A stretch of 64,000 nucleotides of DNA from Acidicapsa dinghuensis. GTDB taxonomy: Bacteria; Acidobacteriota; Terriglobia; Terriglobales; Acidobacteriaceae. Below, piece after piece: positions 19,718 through 28,981 of the stretch. Position 1 is the stretch's first letter; each line of letters starts with the position of its first letter. A model generated the notes under the pieces. The model was not told where the DNA came from. It did not search any database and saw nothing but the letters and a program-made list of their open reading frames with translations. The translations under genes were made by a program, and so were the position numbers. The stretch spans positions 868,001 to 932,000 of the forward strand of contig NZ_JAGSYH010000004.1 of NCBI RefSeq assembly GCF_025685685.1, in the 5' to 3' direction.

Positions 19718-21685
19718 TTGGCCATTCATGTAAGAGAAGTGCTCGAAACAGAAGGGTTGTCCTTCGACGCTGTGCGAACGCATGCGGCGGGGCCAGCAGG
19801 GCAGTTGCCGATTACGCCGGAGATGCTACTGCATCAGCCATCGGGAAATCTGTTTGGTCTGAGCCTGAATGTGGGCATGGGGTGGAATCCAGCGAAGCTG
19901 CTGGGACCGGAAGTGCTCATACTAAGCACGCATGGCGGGCTGCGTGATGCAGATGGCAAAGCGATCGCGCTCGGCTTTCATACTGGACACTGGGAAGTCG
20001 GATTGCTGGTAGCCGAGGCTGCGCGACAGCTTGCAGCGATGGATGCTGTACCGTTTGCTGGAGCGTGCACCGATCCCTGCGACGGGCGAACGCAAGGAAC
20101 CACAGGGATGTTCGATTCCCTGCCCTACCGCAACGATGCAGCAGTGGTGCTGCGGCGGCTGATGCGTTCTCTGCCGACACGGAGAGGCGTGATCGGCGTC
20201 GCGACATGCGATAAGGGATTGCCGGCGATGATGATGGCGCTGGCTTCGGCCGGAAGTATTCCCACCGTTCTGATACCCGGCGGGGTGACGCTTCTGCCAG
20301 AGCACGGGGAAGACGCGGGCAAAGTGCAAACGATTGGAGCACGGTTTGCCCAGGAGCAGATCACGCTCGAATATGCAGCAGAGGTAGGCTGCCGCGCGTG
20401 CGCGTCGCCAGGCGGGGGATGTCAGTTTCTAGGGACGGCCGCAACTTCGCAGGTAGTGGCCGAAGCTCTGGGTATGGCGCTGCCACACAGCGCGCTGGCT
20501 CCATCGGGAGATGCGATTTGGCTCGACGCGGCGCGGCGTTCTGCGACGGCCATATTGCGATTGCTCGTTTTGGGCATAGGCACTCGTGATGTGCTGACGC
20601 AGGCCGCATTACACAATGCGATGACGGTACATGCGGCGTTTGGCGGATCGACAAATCTACTGCTGCATGTGCCAGCAGTGGCACATGCAGCAGGGCTGCA
20701 ACGGCCTGCAGCCGCTGACTGGGCACATGTAAACCGGCAGGTTCCACGACTGGTGGATGCTCTGCCGAATGGGCCGGTTGGATTTGCGACGGTGCAGGTA
20801 TTTCTTGCCGGCGGTGCTGCCGAGGCGATGCTGCACCTTAGACGCATGGGGTTACTGGACTTGCGTGCGATGACTGTGACAGGCCAGACGGTGGGCGAGA
20901 ACCTGGATTGGTGGGAGCAAAGCGAACGCCGGCAGTTGCTGAAGAAGACGCTGATGGAACGCGATGGCATTGATGCAGATGATGTGATCATGAATCCAGA
21001 CCGCGCAAAATCGCGTGGGTTGACTTCAACAGTCTGTTTTCCGATTGGCAATCTCGCGCCCGAGGGTTCTGTAATCAAGAGCACCGCGATCGATCCTTCC
21101 GTGGTCGGTGCAGATGGAGTCTACCGGCATACCGGTCCAGCGAAGGTCTTTGTGACGGAAGCAGCAGCAATCGAAGCAATCAAAAACAGCGCAATTGCCG
21201 CTGGAGACGTAATGGTGCTGATTTGCAGCGGGCCTGCGGGTGCGGGAATGCAAGAGATTTATCAGATCACGTCGGCGTTGAAGGCGCTGCCGTTTGGCAA
21301 GCACGTGGCCGTGCTGACAGATGGGCGGTTCAGTGGCGTATCGACAGGGGCATGCATTGGGCATATTTCTCCAGAGGCGTTGGCGGGCGGCCCGCTCGGA
21401 AAGATCGTCGACGGGGATTGGATTGAGATTGTGATTGATCGCGTGACGCTGCACGGGACAGTGAATCTTGTCGGGACAACGCAGCGAACGTCGAATGCCG
21501 AGGAGGGAGCTGTAGAGTTGCAACGAAGACCGGCGCGAAGCGATCTCAGGCCGCATCCGGAACTTCCGAACGATACGCGGCTGTGGGCGGCACTGGTACA
21601 GGCGAGCGGTGGTGTGTGGGCTGGGTGCGTCTACGATACCGATGCTATTATCGCCGCGCTGCACAAAGGAATCGGAAGACAGTAG
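19718..21685 (+). CDS. yjhG: YjhG/YagF-type D-xylonate dehydratase
   Basis: The protein has 655 residues, the same length as the E. coli YjhG and YagF xylonate dehydratases, and longer than IlvD (about 560-620). IlvD/Edd family cysteines for the iron-sulphur cluster are visible in [26 protein letters not shown] and [16 protein letters not shown]. It converts D-xylonate to 2-keto-3-deoxy-xylonate. The TTG start has GGGAG about 10 nt upstream. Followed after 22 nt by the FAH-family gene and then by the aldehyde dehydrogenase, in the order of the oxidative Weimberg pathway. Activity on L-arabinonate is possible. Confidence 0.92.
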   Translation: MAIHVREVLETEGLSFDAVRTHAAGPAGQLPITPEMLLHQPSGNLFGLSLNVGMGWNPAKLLGPEVLILSTHGGLRDADGKAIALGFHTGHWEVGLLVAEAARQLAAMDAVPFAGACTDPCDGRTQGTTGMFDSLPYRNDAAVVLRRLMRSLPTRRGVIGVATCDKGLPAMMMALASAGSIPTVLIPGGVTLLPEHGEDAGKVQTIGARFAQEQITLEYAAEVGCRACASPGGGCQFLGTAATSQVVAEALGMALPHSALAPSGDAIWLDAARRSATAILRLLVLGIGTRDVLTQAALHNAMTVHAAFGGSTNLLLHVPAVAHAAGLQRPAAADWAHVNRQVPRLVDALPNGPVGFATVQVFLAGGAAEAMLHLRRMGLLDLRAMTVTGQTVGENLDWWEQSERRQLLKKTLMERDGIDADDVIMNPDRAKSRGLTSTVCFPIGNLAPEGSVIKSTAIDPSVVGADGVYRHTGPAKVFVTEAAAIEAIKNSAIAAGDVMVLICSGPAGAGMQEIYQITSALKALPFGKHVAVLTDGRFSGVSTGACIGHISPEALAGGPLGKIVDGDWIEIVIDRVTLHGTVNLVGTTQRTSNAEEGAVELQRRPARSDLRPHPELPNDTRLWAALVQASGGVWAGCVYDTDAIIAALHKGIGRQ

Positions 21686-21707
21686 AGTGAAATAGGGGGA
21701 CGAAGCT

Positions 21708-22535
21708 TTGATTCTCTATCAGACGAAACACGGTTTAATGCTGGAACAAGATAGCAGCTATTTTGAACTGGAAGAAAGCTCACTGGATGAATTGCTGGCG
21801 CTGGATGATCTGGCGGGGTTTCTGAATACTGTGGCAGCATCAAACAATGCAGTCACGAGCGATGCGATTGAGGATCTTGTGGCGCCAATTGAGAGCCAGG
21901 AAGTATGGGCTTCAGGCGTGACGTATAACCGCAGCCGCAGCGCTCGCATGGAGGAATCAAAGGACGCGGGCGGCGGTGATTTTTATGATCGTGTTTACAC
22001 GGCAGAACGACCAGAGTTGTTCTTCAAAGCGGTCGCTCACAAGGTTGCTGGACCTAACAGCGAAGTGTGCATTCGCAACGATGCGAAATGGTCTGTTCCA
22101 GAACCGGAGCTCGCGCTCGTGATCAATCCGCGCGGAGAGATCGTTGGTTACACAATTGGGAACGATATGAGCTCAAGAGATATAGAGGGAACAAATCCGC
22201 TCTATCTGCCGCAGGCGAAAGTGTATGACCGGAGTTGTGCGCTGGGACCAGGTATTCTTGTGCGGTCAGAGCCCATGCCGGCCGAAACTCGAATCGCTCT
22301 GGAGATCTGGCGTGAAGGGGTTATTGCATTTGCCGCCGAGATTCTGTGGAGCGAGATGCGGCGCGATCCGAAGTCTCTCGTGGAATACCTCTATCGTGAT
22401 CAGAGTTTCCCGTATGGGAGCTTTTTGTTGACAGGCACGGGTATTGTGCCCCCCGATGACTTTACGCTCGCGCATGGTGACGAGATTCATATTTCGATTG
22501 ATGGCATTGGCACGCTCGTAAACACGGTAGCTTAA
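21708..22535 (+). CDS. FAH-family 2-keto-3-deoxy-pentonate dehydratase
   Basis: This 275-residue protein begins at a TTG with AGGGGGA 7 nt upstream. The C-terminal two thirds form the fumarylacetoacetate-hydrolase fold: SGVTYNRS (about 64-71), EPELALVI metal-binding Glu cluster (about 128-135), [15 protein letters not shown] and YLPQAKVYD. In pentose clusters this type removes water from 2-keto-3-deoxy-xylonate (or -arabinonate) to give 2,5-dioxopentanoate, the second step after the adjacent YjhG-type dehydratase. The spacing of 22 nt upstream and 44 nt downstream supports one operon. Confidence 0.88.
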   Translation: MILYQTKHGLMLEQDSSYFELEESSLDELLALDDLAGFLNTVAASNNAVTSDAIEDLVAPIESQEVWASGVTYNRSRSARMEESKDAGGGDFYDRVYTAERPELFFKAVAHKVAGPNSEVCIRNDAKWSVPEPELALVINPRGEIVGYTIGNDMSSRDIEGTNPLYLPQAKVYDRSCALGPGILVRSEPMPAETRIALEIWREGVIAFAAEILWSEMRRDPKSLVEYLYRDQSFPYGSFLLTGTGIVPPDDFTLAHGDEIHISIDGIGTLVNTVA

Positions 22536-22579
22536 CGATTGCAATGCAATATTGCTTGATCAGAGTTTGGAGACAATAG

Positions 22580-24151
22580 ATGAGCGTGGCGCGCATTTTG
22601 ATTCATGGTAAGTGGGTAGAAGCCGAAGCGAGCTCCTTTTTTCGTGCGAACAATCCGGCAACCGGTGAAGCACTTGCAATGCAGTTTCCCGTGAGCAAAT
22701 GGGAAGACTGCGAACGGGCGCTCGCTGCTGCTGCTTTTGCTGTAAAGGAACTACACGATATCGCACCTGCAAAGATTGCAGCGTTTCTGGAAGAATATGC
22801 CGCGGCGATTGAAGCTGCTGCGGATGAGATCGTGAAGGCAGCAAATGAAGAAACTGGGTTGCCCGCCAGTCCGCGCTTGAAAGATGTGGAACTGCCACGG
22901 ACGACGAACCAATTGCGGCAAGCCGCAGCGGCCGCACGCGAGGAATCGTGGAAGCAGGCAACGATCGATACGGCGCGCAATATCCGCTCATCCTTCGCGG
23001 CGATTGGGCCTGTGGTTGTGTTCGGGCCGAACAACTTTCCGCTGGCGTTCAACGGCATCAGTGGCGGAGACTTTGCTGCGGCGATCGTCGCAGGAAACCC
23101 GGTGATTGCGAAGGCACATCCGCTACATCCAAACACGACGAGGTTGCTTGCCGAACAGGCGCAGATGGCAGCCGATGCCACTGGAATGCCAAAGGGCTTG
23201 GTGCAATTGCTGTATCACGTGAGCAACGAAGATGGATTGAAGCTGGTAAGCGATGCTCGCGTGGGTGCAATAGGCTTTACCGGAAGCCGCAATGCTGGCA
23301 TCCATCTAAAACGCGCTGCGGAAGAAGCCGGCAAACCTATCTATCTTGAAATGTCGAGCATTAATCCGGTGATCTTTTTGCCTGGCACGCTGGAAGAGAA
23401 CGCCGAAGTTCTTGCGAAGGAACTTGCTGATAGCTGCCTTGCTGCATCTGGGCAGTTCTGTACGAGCCCGAATTTGATCTTGCTCTGGAATGGCCAGACG
23501 AGCGAGAAATTTATTAGCACTGTAGCGGCAATCTTTAATGAGCGAGCGCCGCAGCCGCTATTGTCGCAGAACGCGCCGCATCAACTGTCGTCAGGAACCA
23601 AGGCGTTCATCGATGGCGGAGCGCAGTTGGTGACTGGTGGCAAGAATGCTTCAGGGCCGGGCTACAGGTTTACCAATACGCTATTGCGAACAAGCGGCAA
23701 GGATATGCTTGCCAAGCCGCATGAATTGCAGCGCGAAGTGTTTGGCAATGTCACAATGATTACCACGGTTAGCGATGAGAAGGAACTCGCCGCGATATTG
23801 GAGAAAATGGAAGGAAATCTCACAGGGACCATCTACTCGGCGAAGTCGGGCAAAGACGATGCAGTATACGCACGAATCGAGTCGACGCTACGCCAGAAGG
23901 TAGGGCGGTTGCTGAACGACAAGATGCCTACTGGCGTTGCGGTAAGTCCGGCGATGAATCACGGCGGTCCGTTTCCCGCAACGTCGCATCCTGGGTTTAC
24001 GTCTGTTGGCATTCCTGCATCGATTAGCCGCTTTGCAATGCTGCAATGCTATGACGGAGTGCGCGAAGGGCGGCTTCCGGAAATTCTGCGTGACAAGATC
24101 AAGAACTCGGAGACATGGCGATCGATAGACGGTGCGTGGGTGCGCGGGTAA
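22580..24151 (+). CDS. 2,5-dioxovalerate (alpha-ketoglutaric semialdehyde) dehydrogenase
   Basis: This 523-residue NAD(P)-dependent aldehyde dehydrogenase has GGAG 7 nt before its ATG. Catalytic Cys294 lies in SGQFCTSPN and the cofactor-binding segment GFTGSRNAG follows the Rossmann part; FGPNNFPLAF carries the conserved Asn. The GQFCTSP form is typical of the ketoglutaric-semialdehyde branch rather than betaine-aldehyde enzymes. It oxidises 2,5-dioxopentanoate to 2-oxoglutarate, feeding pentose carbon straight into the TCA cycle. It closes the three-enzyme lower Weimberg block. No xylose dehydrogenase or lactonase lies in the window. Confidence 0.9.
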   Translation: MSVARILIHGKWVEAEASSFFRANNPATGEALAMQFPVSKWEDCERALAAAAFAVKELHDIAPAKIAAFLEEYAAAIEAAADEIVKAANEETGLPASPRLKDVELPRTTNQLRQAAAAAREESWKQATIDTARNIRSSFAAIGPVVVFGPNNFPLAFNGISGGDFAAAIVAGNPVIAKAHPLHPNTTRLLAEQAQMAADATGMPKGLVQLLYHVSNEDGLKLVSDARVGAIGFTGSRNAGIHLKRAAEEAGKPIYLEMSSINPVIFLPGTLEENAEVLAKELADSCLAASGQFCTSPNLILLWNGQTSEKFISTVAAIFNERAPQPLLSQNAPHQLSSGTKAFIDGGAQLVTGGKNASGPGYRFTNTLLRTSGKDMLAKPHELQREVFGNVTMITTVSDEKELAAILEKMEGNLTGTIYSAKSGKDDAVYARIESTLRQKVGRLLNDKMPTGVAVSPAMNHGGPFPATSHPGFTSVGIPASISRFAMLQCYDGVREGRLPEILRDKIKNSETWRSIDGAWVRG

Positions 24152-24262
24152 AAAGTAAAGTCTCTACGAGATTCTTGACCACTCATTGTACTCACAATCA
24201 TCGTATTAACGATGGGCGAATCGGCATGAACCACTAGGCTGTTCGTACTACCCTTCTCTCAG

Positions 24263-24292
24263 TTGACAGTGTTGAGAGAAGAGTGGTATCAA
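24263..24292 (+). promoter_or_regulatory. Candidate sigma-70 promoter of the GH39 operon
   Basis: TTGACA (24263-24268) and TATCAA (24287-24292) are separated by 18 nt. The LacI-type palindrome begins 6 nt after the -10, so it would cover the transcription start. The -35 is perfect and the -10 matches four of six consensus positions. Confidence 0.6.
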
Positions 24293-24298
24293 CAGATT

Positions 24299-24316
24299 TG
24301 CGCAAGCGATTGCGCA
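24299..24316 (+). promoter_or_regulatory. LacI-family operator, copy 1 (xylosidase operon)
   Basis: TGCGCAAGCGATTGCGCA is an 18-bp near-perfect palindrome with the central CG that LacI-family repressors prefer. The identical 18 bp occurs at 32686-32703 before the first TonB receptor. The likely regulator is the LacI protein encoded at 27427-28509, three genes downstream. Confidence 0.8.
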
Positions 24317-24382
24317 TTGATATTTCTGAGATTTCCTCCTCTCTTAATTGTTTCTTCCATCTATCGCCCGCCAGGAAGGATC

Positions 24383-25900
24383 GTGGCTCTGATGTCAGCG
24401 ACTGGTAAGTTTTCCGTTGCGACTTTGCTCTTAGCCTTCTGCTTTTCAGCACATGCGCAAGAAGAGGTGCGGACGATTGATGTACACGCGTCAGTTTCAC
24501 CATTGCCTCACTTTTGGGAGGCCGTCTTCGGATCGGGGCGTGCCAATCTGTCACTGCGTGAAGGGTATCGGAAAGACCTGACCGAAGTTCACGACCATGT
24601 CGGTATGCGCTATGTGCGGTTTCACGCGATTTTGCATGACGAGAATGGAGTGTATGACGAGGATGACAAGGGGCAGCCGATCTACAACTTCACTTATGTA
24701 GATCAGATTTACGATGGGTTGCTGTCTCGCGGTGTACGGCCGTTTGTGGAGATCAGTTTCATGCCAAAGAAATTGGCTTCGGATAAGGATGCGATTCATC
24801 CTTTCTGGTATAAGCAGAACGTCTCGCCGCCAAAGGATTATTCGAAGTGGGACGCGCTGATTCGCGCCTTTGCACAACACCTGGTAGATCGCTATGGCAT
24901 CGATGAGGTGGGCCAGTGGTACTTCGAAATATGGAACGAGCCGAATATAGACTTCTGGGCAGGGAAACCGAAGCAGGCGACCTACTTTGAGTTGTACGAC
25001 CATACGGCTCGTGATCTGAAGGCGGTAAGCCCGCGGCTGCGCGTGGGCGGCCCCGCGACGGCTGCGGCGCATTGGATCCACGAATTCATCTCTCATGTAG
25101 CGCAGGAGCACACACCAATCGATTTCATCTCAACACATGGGTATGCGGATGACACAGTCGAAGATATGTTCGGGATGAACGAAGAAATTCCAATGCGCGA
25201 CCGTGTGTGCCGAGCGATCCAGATGGTACATGGGCAGATTGCGAAATCGGCTCTGCCGGAGCTGCCTTTGTTTTGGACGGAATGGAATGTTCCTTCGTAT
25301 GGCGATCTGAATGCGCGCGACAGCTGGTATGTCGGTGCGGCGCTGGCGAAGGATGTACATGACTGCAATGGATACGTCAGAGAAATGTCGTTCTGGACCT
25401 TTGACGATGTCTTCGAAGAAGGTGGACCGCCCAGCGATCCGTTTCATGGAGGCTTTGGTCTGATTACAGAAGATGGCATCAAAAAGCCTAGCTTCTATGG
25501 ATTCTCATTGCTACACGAACTGGGGGACGAACGGTTGAAGAACGCCGCTGACGATGTGATCGTGACGCGGCGCAAGGATGGAGCACTGGTGATTGCGCTG
25601 TGGAATCTGCTTGATCTGGACCGCGCAAAGGATGGCAAGGATAAGACAGTGCGCCTGGAATTTGAAGGCTTGGCCGACAATCAAACAGCAACCATTGAGC
25701 GAACAGATGAGAAGCATGGCAATCCTCTGCCAACATATCAAACGATGGGCAGTCCACAGTATTCAACACAAGTACAGATCGCCAGAATGAATGAAGCATC
25801 TTCCCTGCCTGCACCGGAGCAGGTGCAGTTGAAAGGGAGAATCCTTGACGTGAGCATACCGGTAAATGGACTGGCGATTGTAACCATTCGAGTAAAGTGA
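24383..25900 (+). CDS. Secreted GH39 beta-xylosidase
   Basis: I choose the GTG at 24383 (AGGA about 6 nt upstream; ATG at 24392 is equally possible), since the frame upstream contains the promoter and operator. The 505-residue product has a signal peptide ending in AHAQ, then a GH39 barrel: acid/base Glu186 in WYFEIWNEPN and nucleophile Glu300 in LFWTEWN, both at strand ends as expected for clan GH-A retaining enzymes, and a C-terminal beta-sandwich. GH39 includes beta-xylosidases and alpha-L-iduronidases; the Weimberg genes upstream favour release of xylose from xylo-oligosaccharides. The next gene begins 11 nt downstream. Confidence 0.88.
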   Translation: MALMSATGKFSVATLLLAFCFSAHAQEEVRTIDVHASVSPLPHFWEAVFGSGRANLSLREGYRKDLTEVHDHVGMRYVRFHAILHDENGVYDEDDKGQPIYNFTYVDQIYDGLLSRGVRPFVEISFMPKKLASDKDAIHPFWYKQNVSPPKDYSKWDALIRAFAQHLVDRYGIDEVGQWYFEIWNEPNIDFWAGKPKQATYFELYDHTARDLKAVSPRLRVGGPATAAAHWIHEFISHVAQEHTPIDFISTHGYADDTVEDMFGMNEEIPMRDRVCRAIQMVHGQIAKSALPELPLFWTEWNVPSYGDLNARDSWYVGAALAKDVHDCNGYVREMSFWTFDDVFEEGGPPSDPFHGGFGLITEDGIKKPSFYGFSLLHELGDERLKNAADDVIVTRRKDGALVIALWNLLDLDRAKDGKDKTVRLEFEGLADNQTATIERTDEKHGNPLPTYQTMGSPQYSTQVQIARMNEASSLPAPEQVQLKGRILDVSIPVNGLAIVTIRVK

Positions 25901-25911
25901 TGGAGGCCAAG

Positions 25912-27255
25912 ATGCGAAAGTACGAACAAAAGAGAGAAAACTCACTGATGCGGTTAACTCGCCGTCATGCGCTCGGATTGATCGGAGGAGTGGCGGCTGC
26001 ATCCGTGCTGGCAGAGCATGCGGCGCTGGCGGAAATAACACCTGAGGAAGCAGTCAAGGCTTATCGGTTGACACATGAGGATGAGACTTTTCTCGACGAG
26101 ATGCAGCGGCGCGCGTGTATGTTTTTCTGGGATCAGGCCAGCTCGATCACCGGACAGGTGTTGGACCGGGCACGGAATGATTTAGCTGCGGGAACGCGCG
26201 ATCCCCGCCGAATGGCAAGCATTGCGGCGACCGGATTTGGGCTGACGGCACTGTGTATTGCAGACCGGCGCGGATGGCTGCCACACGCAAAGGTTGTTGA
26301 ACGCGTGCGCGCGACGCTGCAATGGCATGCGGAGAAATTTCATCAGGAGCATGGATTTTTCTATCACTTCACGGACATTGAAAATGGGACACCGTTTCCG
26401 GGTTCGGAGGTTTCGTCGATTGATACATCGCTGCTGTTGTGCGGCGTATTGACTGCGCAGACATATTTTCAGGATGACGCAATTCACAAGTACGCGACCC
26501 AGATTTACGAGCGCGTGGACTGGCCGTGGATGTTGAATGGCGGCACGACGTTTTCGATGGGATGGTTCCCGGACAAGGGATTTCTGGATGCACGCTGGGT
26601 TCATTACTGCGAATTGATGATGATCTATCTGCTGGCGATTGGATCTCCGACGCATCCAGTGGACCCGAAGACCTGGGAAGCGTGGACGCGGCCAGTTATT
26701 GACTACAAAGGATTTCATTACATCAGCGGCAACGATCCCATCTTTACACATCAGTACTCACAGGCATGGTTTGATTTCCGCAACAAGCATGACCGGCATA
26801 CCAACTACTTCCGCAATTCGGTGGCCGCTACAAAGGCTCATAAAGCGTTCTGCCTCTCGATGCCGAAGTGGTACTCGGAGGATTACTGGGGTATCAGTGC
26901 TTCGGATTATCAAGGCGGTTATACCGCGTGGGGTGGTCCGCCACCGCAAGGGCCGATTGATGGAAGTGTAGTACCCAACGCGACGGCTGGATCACTCGCT
27001 TTTGTGCCTGCGGATTGCCTGCATGTGCAGAAGGCCATGAAGGAAAAGTGGGGAAAACTAGCGTGGGGCCGGTATGGATTCTGCGACGCGTTTCATCCAG
27101 AGGCAAACTGGTATGACCCCGACGTGCTGGGGATTGACCTCGGCATCTCGGTAATCATGGCGGAGAATCTGCGCAGCAGTCTCGTTTGGGAGACATTCAT
27201 GCGCAATCCTGAAGCAGTAGGAGCGATGAAGAAAGCTGGATTTGTCGCGGGTTAA
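25912..27255 (+). CDS. Tat-exported GH144/glycoamylase-like hydrolase
   Basis: GGAGG lies 5 nt before the ATG at 25912, preferred over in-frame GTG/ATG codons at 25897/25900 that overlap the GH39 stop. The 447-residue protein starts with a twin-arginine signal (TRRHALGLIGG). The body is the (alpha/alpha)6 glycoamylase domain; its hallmark is YWGISASDYQGGYTAWGGPPP followed by DGSVVPNATAGSLAFVP, plus CDAFHPEANWYDPDVLGID. Relatives include GH144 endo-beta-1,2-glucanases, but many members have no tested activity. Co-transcription with the GH39 xylosidase suggests a hemicellulose or xylose-containing glycan target. The start is well supported; the substrate is not. Confidence 0.8.
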   Translation: MRKYEQKRENSLMRLTRRHALGLIGGVAAASVLAEHAALAEITPEEAVKAYRLTHEDETFLDEMQRRACMFFWDQASSITGQVLDRARNDLAAGTRDPRRMASIAATGFGLTALCIADRRGWLPHAKVVERVRATLQWHAEKFHQEHGFFYHFTDIENGTPFPGSEVSSIDTSLLLCGVLTAQTYFQDDAIHKYATQIYERVDWPWMLNGGTTFSMGWFPDKGFLDARWVHYCELMMIYLLAIGSPTHPVDPKTWEAWTRPVIDYKGFHYISGNDPIFTHQYSQAWFDFRNKHDRHTNYFRNSVAATKAHKAFCLSMPKWYSEDYWGISASDYQGGYTAWGGPPPQGPIDGSVVPNATAGSLAFVPADCLHVQKAMKEKWGKLAWGRYGFCDAFHPEANWYDPDVLGIDLGISVIMAENLRSSLVWETFMRNPEAVGAMKKAGFVAG

Positions 27256-27426
27256 ACGACTATCCATACGACCGTTTGTCAGCCAGGAACAAATGCAGTT
27301 GGGATAGAATTGCAGCACACAAGACGAACTACTCTTGACCGCCGTGCTGTTTGCGTAAGTGATCCGCCTTTTTGACGTGGAAAGATACGCCAGCGATCGC
27401 GGCGATATGTATTCAGAAATAATTCG

Positions 27427-28509
27427 ATGAAGAAGCCTCTGCTGAATTTCGGTCCATCCAAGAAAATTACGGAGAACGATAGCGCCCCGGTGAAGCGACG
27501 ATCGATCGCACTGAAGGAGCTCGCTGCATATCTTGGCCTGTCGCAATCGACTGTTTCGCGCGTTATTAACGGTGAAGCGAAAGCACATCGCATTGCTGAG
27601 GCTACGCAGAAGCGAGTACTGGAAGCCGCAGCGCGATTTGGCTATGAGGCCAACATCATTGCGCGCAGTCTGCGGCAGAAGCGAACATTTACCGTGGGTG
27701 TGCTTGTTCCGGAAATCAGCGAAGGCTATTCGACGGCGGTGCTGGCTGGAATTGAAGATGGCCTGTTGAAGGAAGGCCTGTTCTATTTCGTGGCAAGCCA
27801 TCGTCATCATGAGGATTTACTGGAAGCGTATCCGAGGTTGATGATTTCGCGAGCTGTGGATGGAATCATCGCGGTCGATACGAAGATCGGCGAGGATGTA
27901 CCGGTTCCAGTAGTGGCAGTTTCTGGTCATTGGCACAATCAGCATGCCGTCAGTGTGGAACTGGATCATCGCATGGCCGCACATCAGGCATTGGAGCACC
28001 TGCAGAAGCTGGGTCATAAACGAATTGCATTTATCAAGGGGCAGGCGTTCAGCTCCGACACAAGCCGGCGTTGGAAGGCCATACGAGACGTGGCAGGAGA
28101 GCTCGGCATTGCGATCATTCCAGGGCTGACGGTTCAGTTGAAAAGCCCAGAGCCGGGACCGGAGCCGGGACATCTGGCGACACAGGAATTGCTGGCACAG
28201 GAAGTTCCATTTACGGCGCTCTTCTGCTTCAACGACATGACTGCGTTTGGCGCTGTCAGTGCTCTTCGCGAAGCGGGTCTGCAGGTGCCGCGTGACGTTT
28301 CCGTAGTGGGCTTCGACGATGTATTGTTTGCTACATCAAGCCATCCACCACTGACGACTATTCGACAGCCACTGCGCCAGATGGGCCAGATGGCAGCGAG
28401 CACGCTGCTAGGAATGATTCGAGGCGATGGAGAAATGACAGCCGGATCGGTGATCACTGTGTATCCGGAGCTCGTGGTGCGAAGGTCTACAGCACGCTTG
28501 CAGCACTGA
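27427..28509 (+). CDS. LacI-family transcriptional regulator of the xylosidase/receptor regulon
   Basis: The protein (360 residues) carries an extra N-terminal tail of about 25 residues, then the LacI helix-turn-helix (ALKELAAYLGLSQSTVSRVING, about 28-49) and hinge helix (ANIIARSLRQKRT), followed by a periplasmic-binding-protein-like sensor domain with FCFNDMTAFGAVSALREAG and VVGFDDVLFA near the C-terminus. It lies 171 nt after the GH144-like gene. The 18-bp operators at 24299 and 32686 flank this gene on both sides, so it is the best candidate regulator. A degenerate half-site (TTGCGTAAGTGAT, from 27351) in its own upstream region hints at autoregulation. Confidence 0.92.
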   Translation: MKKPLLNFGPSKKITENDSAPVKRRSIALKELAAYLGLSQSTVSRVINGEAKAHRIAEATQKRVLEAAARFGYEANIIARSLRQKRTFTVGVLVPEISEGYSTAVLAGIEDGLLKEGLFYFVASHRHHEDLLEAYPRLMISRAVDGIIAVDTKIGEDVPVPVVAVSGHWHNQHAVSVELDHRMAAHQALEHLQKLGHKRIAFIKGQAFSSDTSRRWKAIRDVAGELGIAIIPGLTVQLKSPEPGPEPGHLATQELLAQEVPFTALFCFNDMTAFGAVSALREAGLQVPRDVSVVGFDDVLFATSSHPPLTTIRQPLRQMGQMAASTLLGMIRGDGEMTAGSVITVYPELVVRRSTARLQH

Positions 28510-28981
28510 TGCGAGTTTGCCGCCACGAGGGTGACACTACAGTTGCTTTTCCTCGTACGACGTTTCAAATACCGTTTTCCTTCTCTTATCGTTTTGCACG
28601 ACACTTCAGGCTGCGTTTGTTCATTCGAAAGAAGATAAGCTGTGGGAGGGGGAGGGGGTAATTAATTTTCCAGGAAAATTTTTGGGGATCACAGGTTAAC
28701 TTATCTGCAAGTAGCTATTGACGTCTGGATACGCTCCTCTCTGCTTTCGGTTCCACGTCTCTTCTATTTTGCAATAAGGCTGGATAATTATCGGTAATTG
28801 GGCATCGCACATGCATTGTCCTGACAGAAGCACCTGCTATATCTTTTCGAGGATCTGATATGCGAATGCAGTGAATGAGTCTTTACAGGCCCCTAACCAG
28901 CGTCCCAAGCTGTTCCACACATGAAGAATGGCCCGGCAAGCCGGGCCATTCTTGTTTTTGCCAAGTCCATGGACTTCAAGA
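28510..28981. other. Intergenic region between convergent genes
   Basis: This 472-nt gap lies between the LacI gene (plus) and the first TonB receptor (minus). It contains a G-rich run (28645-28659), a short AATTTTCC/GGAAAATT palindrome near 28667-28683, and a strong hairpin at 28924-28953. No protein-coding frame is convincing. Confidence 0.5.
28924..28953 (+). terminator. Strong hairpin terminator between convergent genes
   Basis: AAGAATGGCCCGGC pairs perfectly with GCCGGGCCATTCTT around an AA loop, and GTTTTT follows on the plus strand. It lies 29 nt beyond the stop of the minus-strand TonB receptor, but the T-tract favours termination of plus-strand transcripts. It may act in both directions. 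Confidence 0.75.

Noticed and set aside
28645..28659. G-run (GGGAGGGGGAGGGGG) as a quadruplex switch
   Set aside because: Only three G-runs of sufficient length in tandem; no gene start close enough for control.
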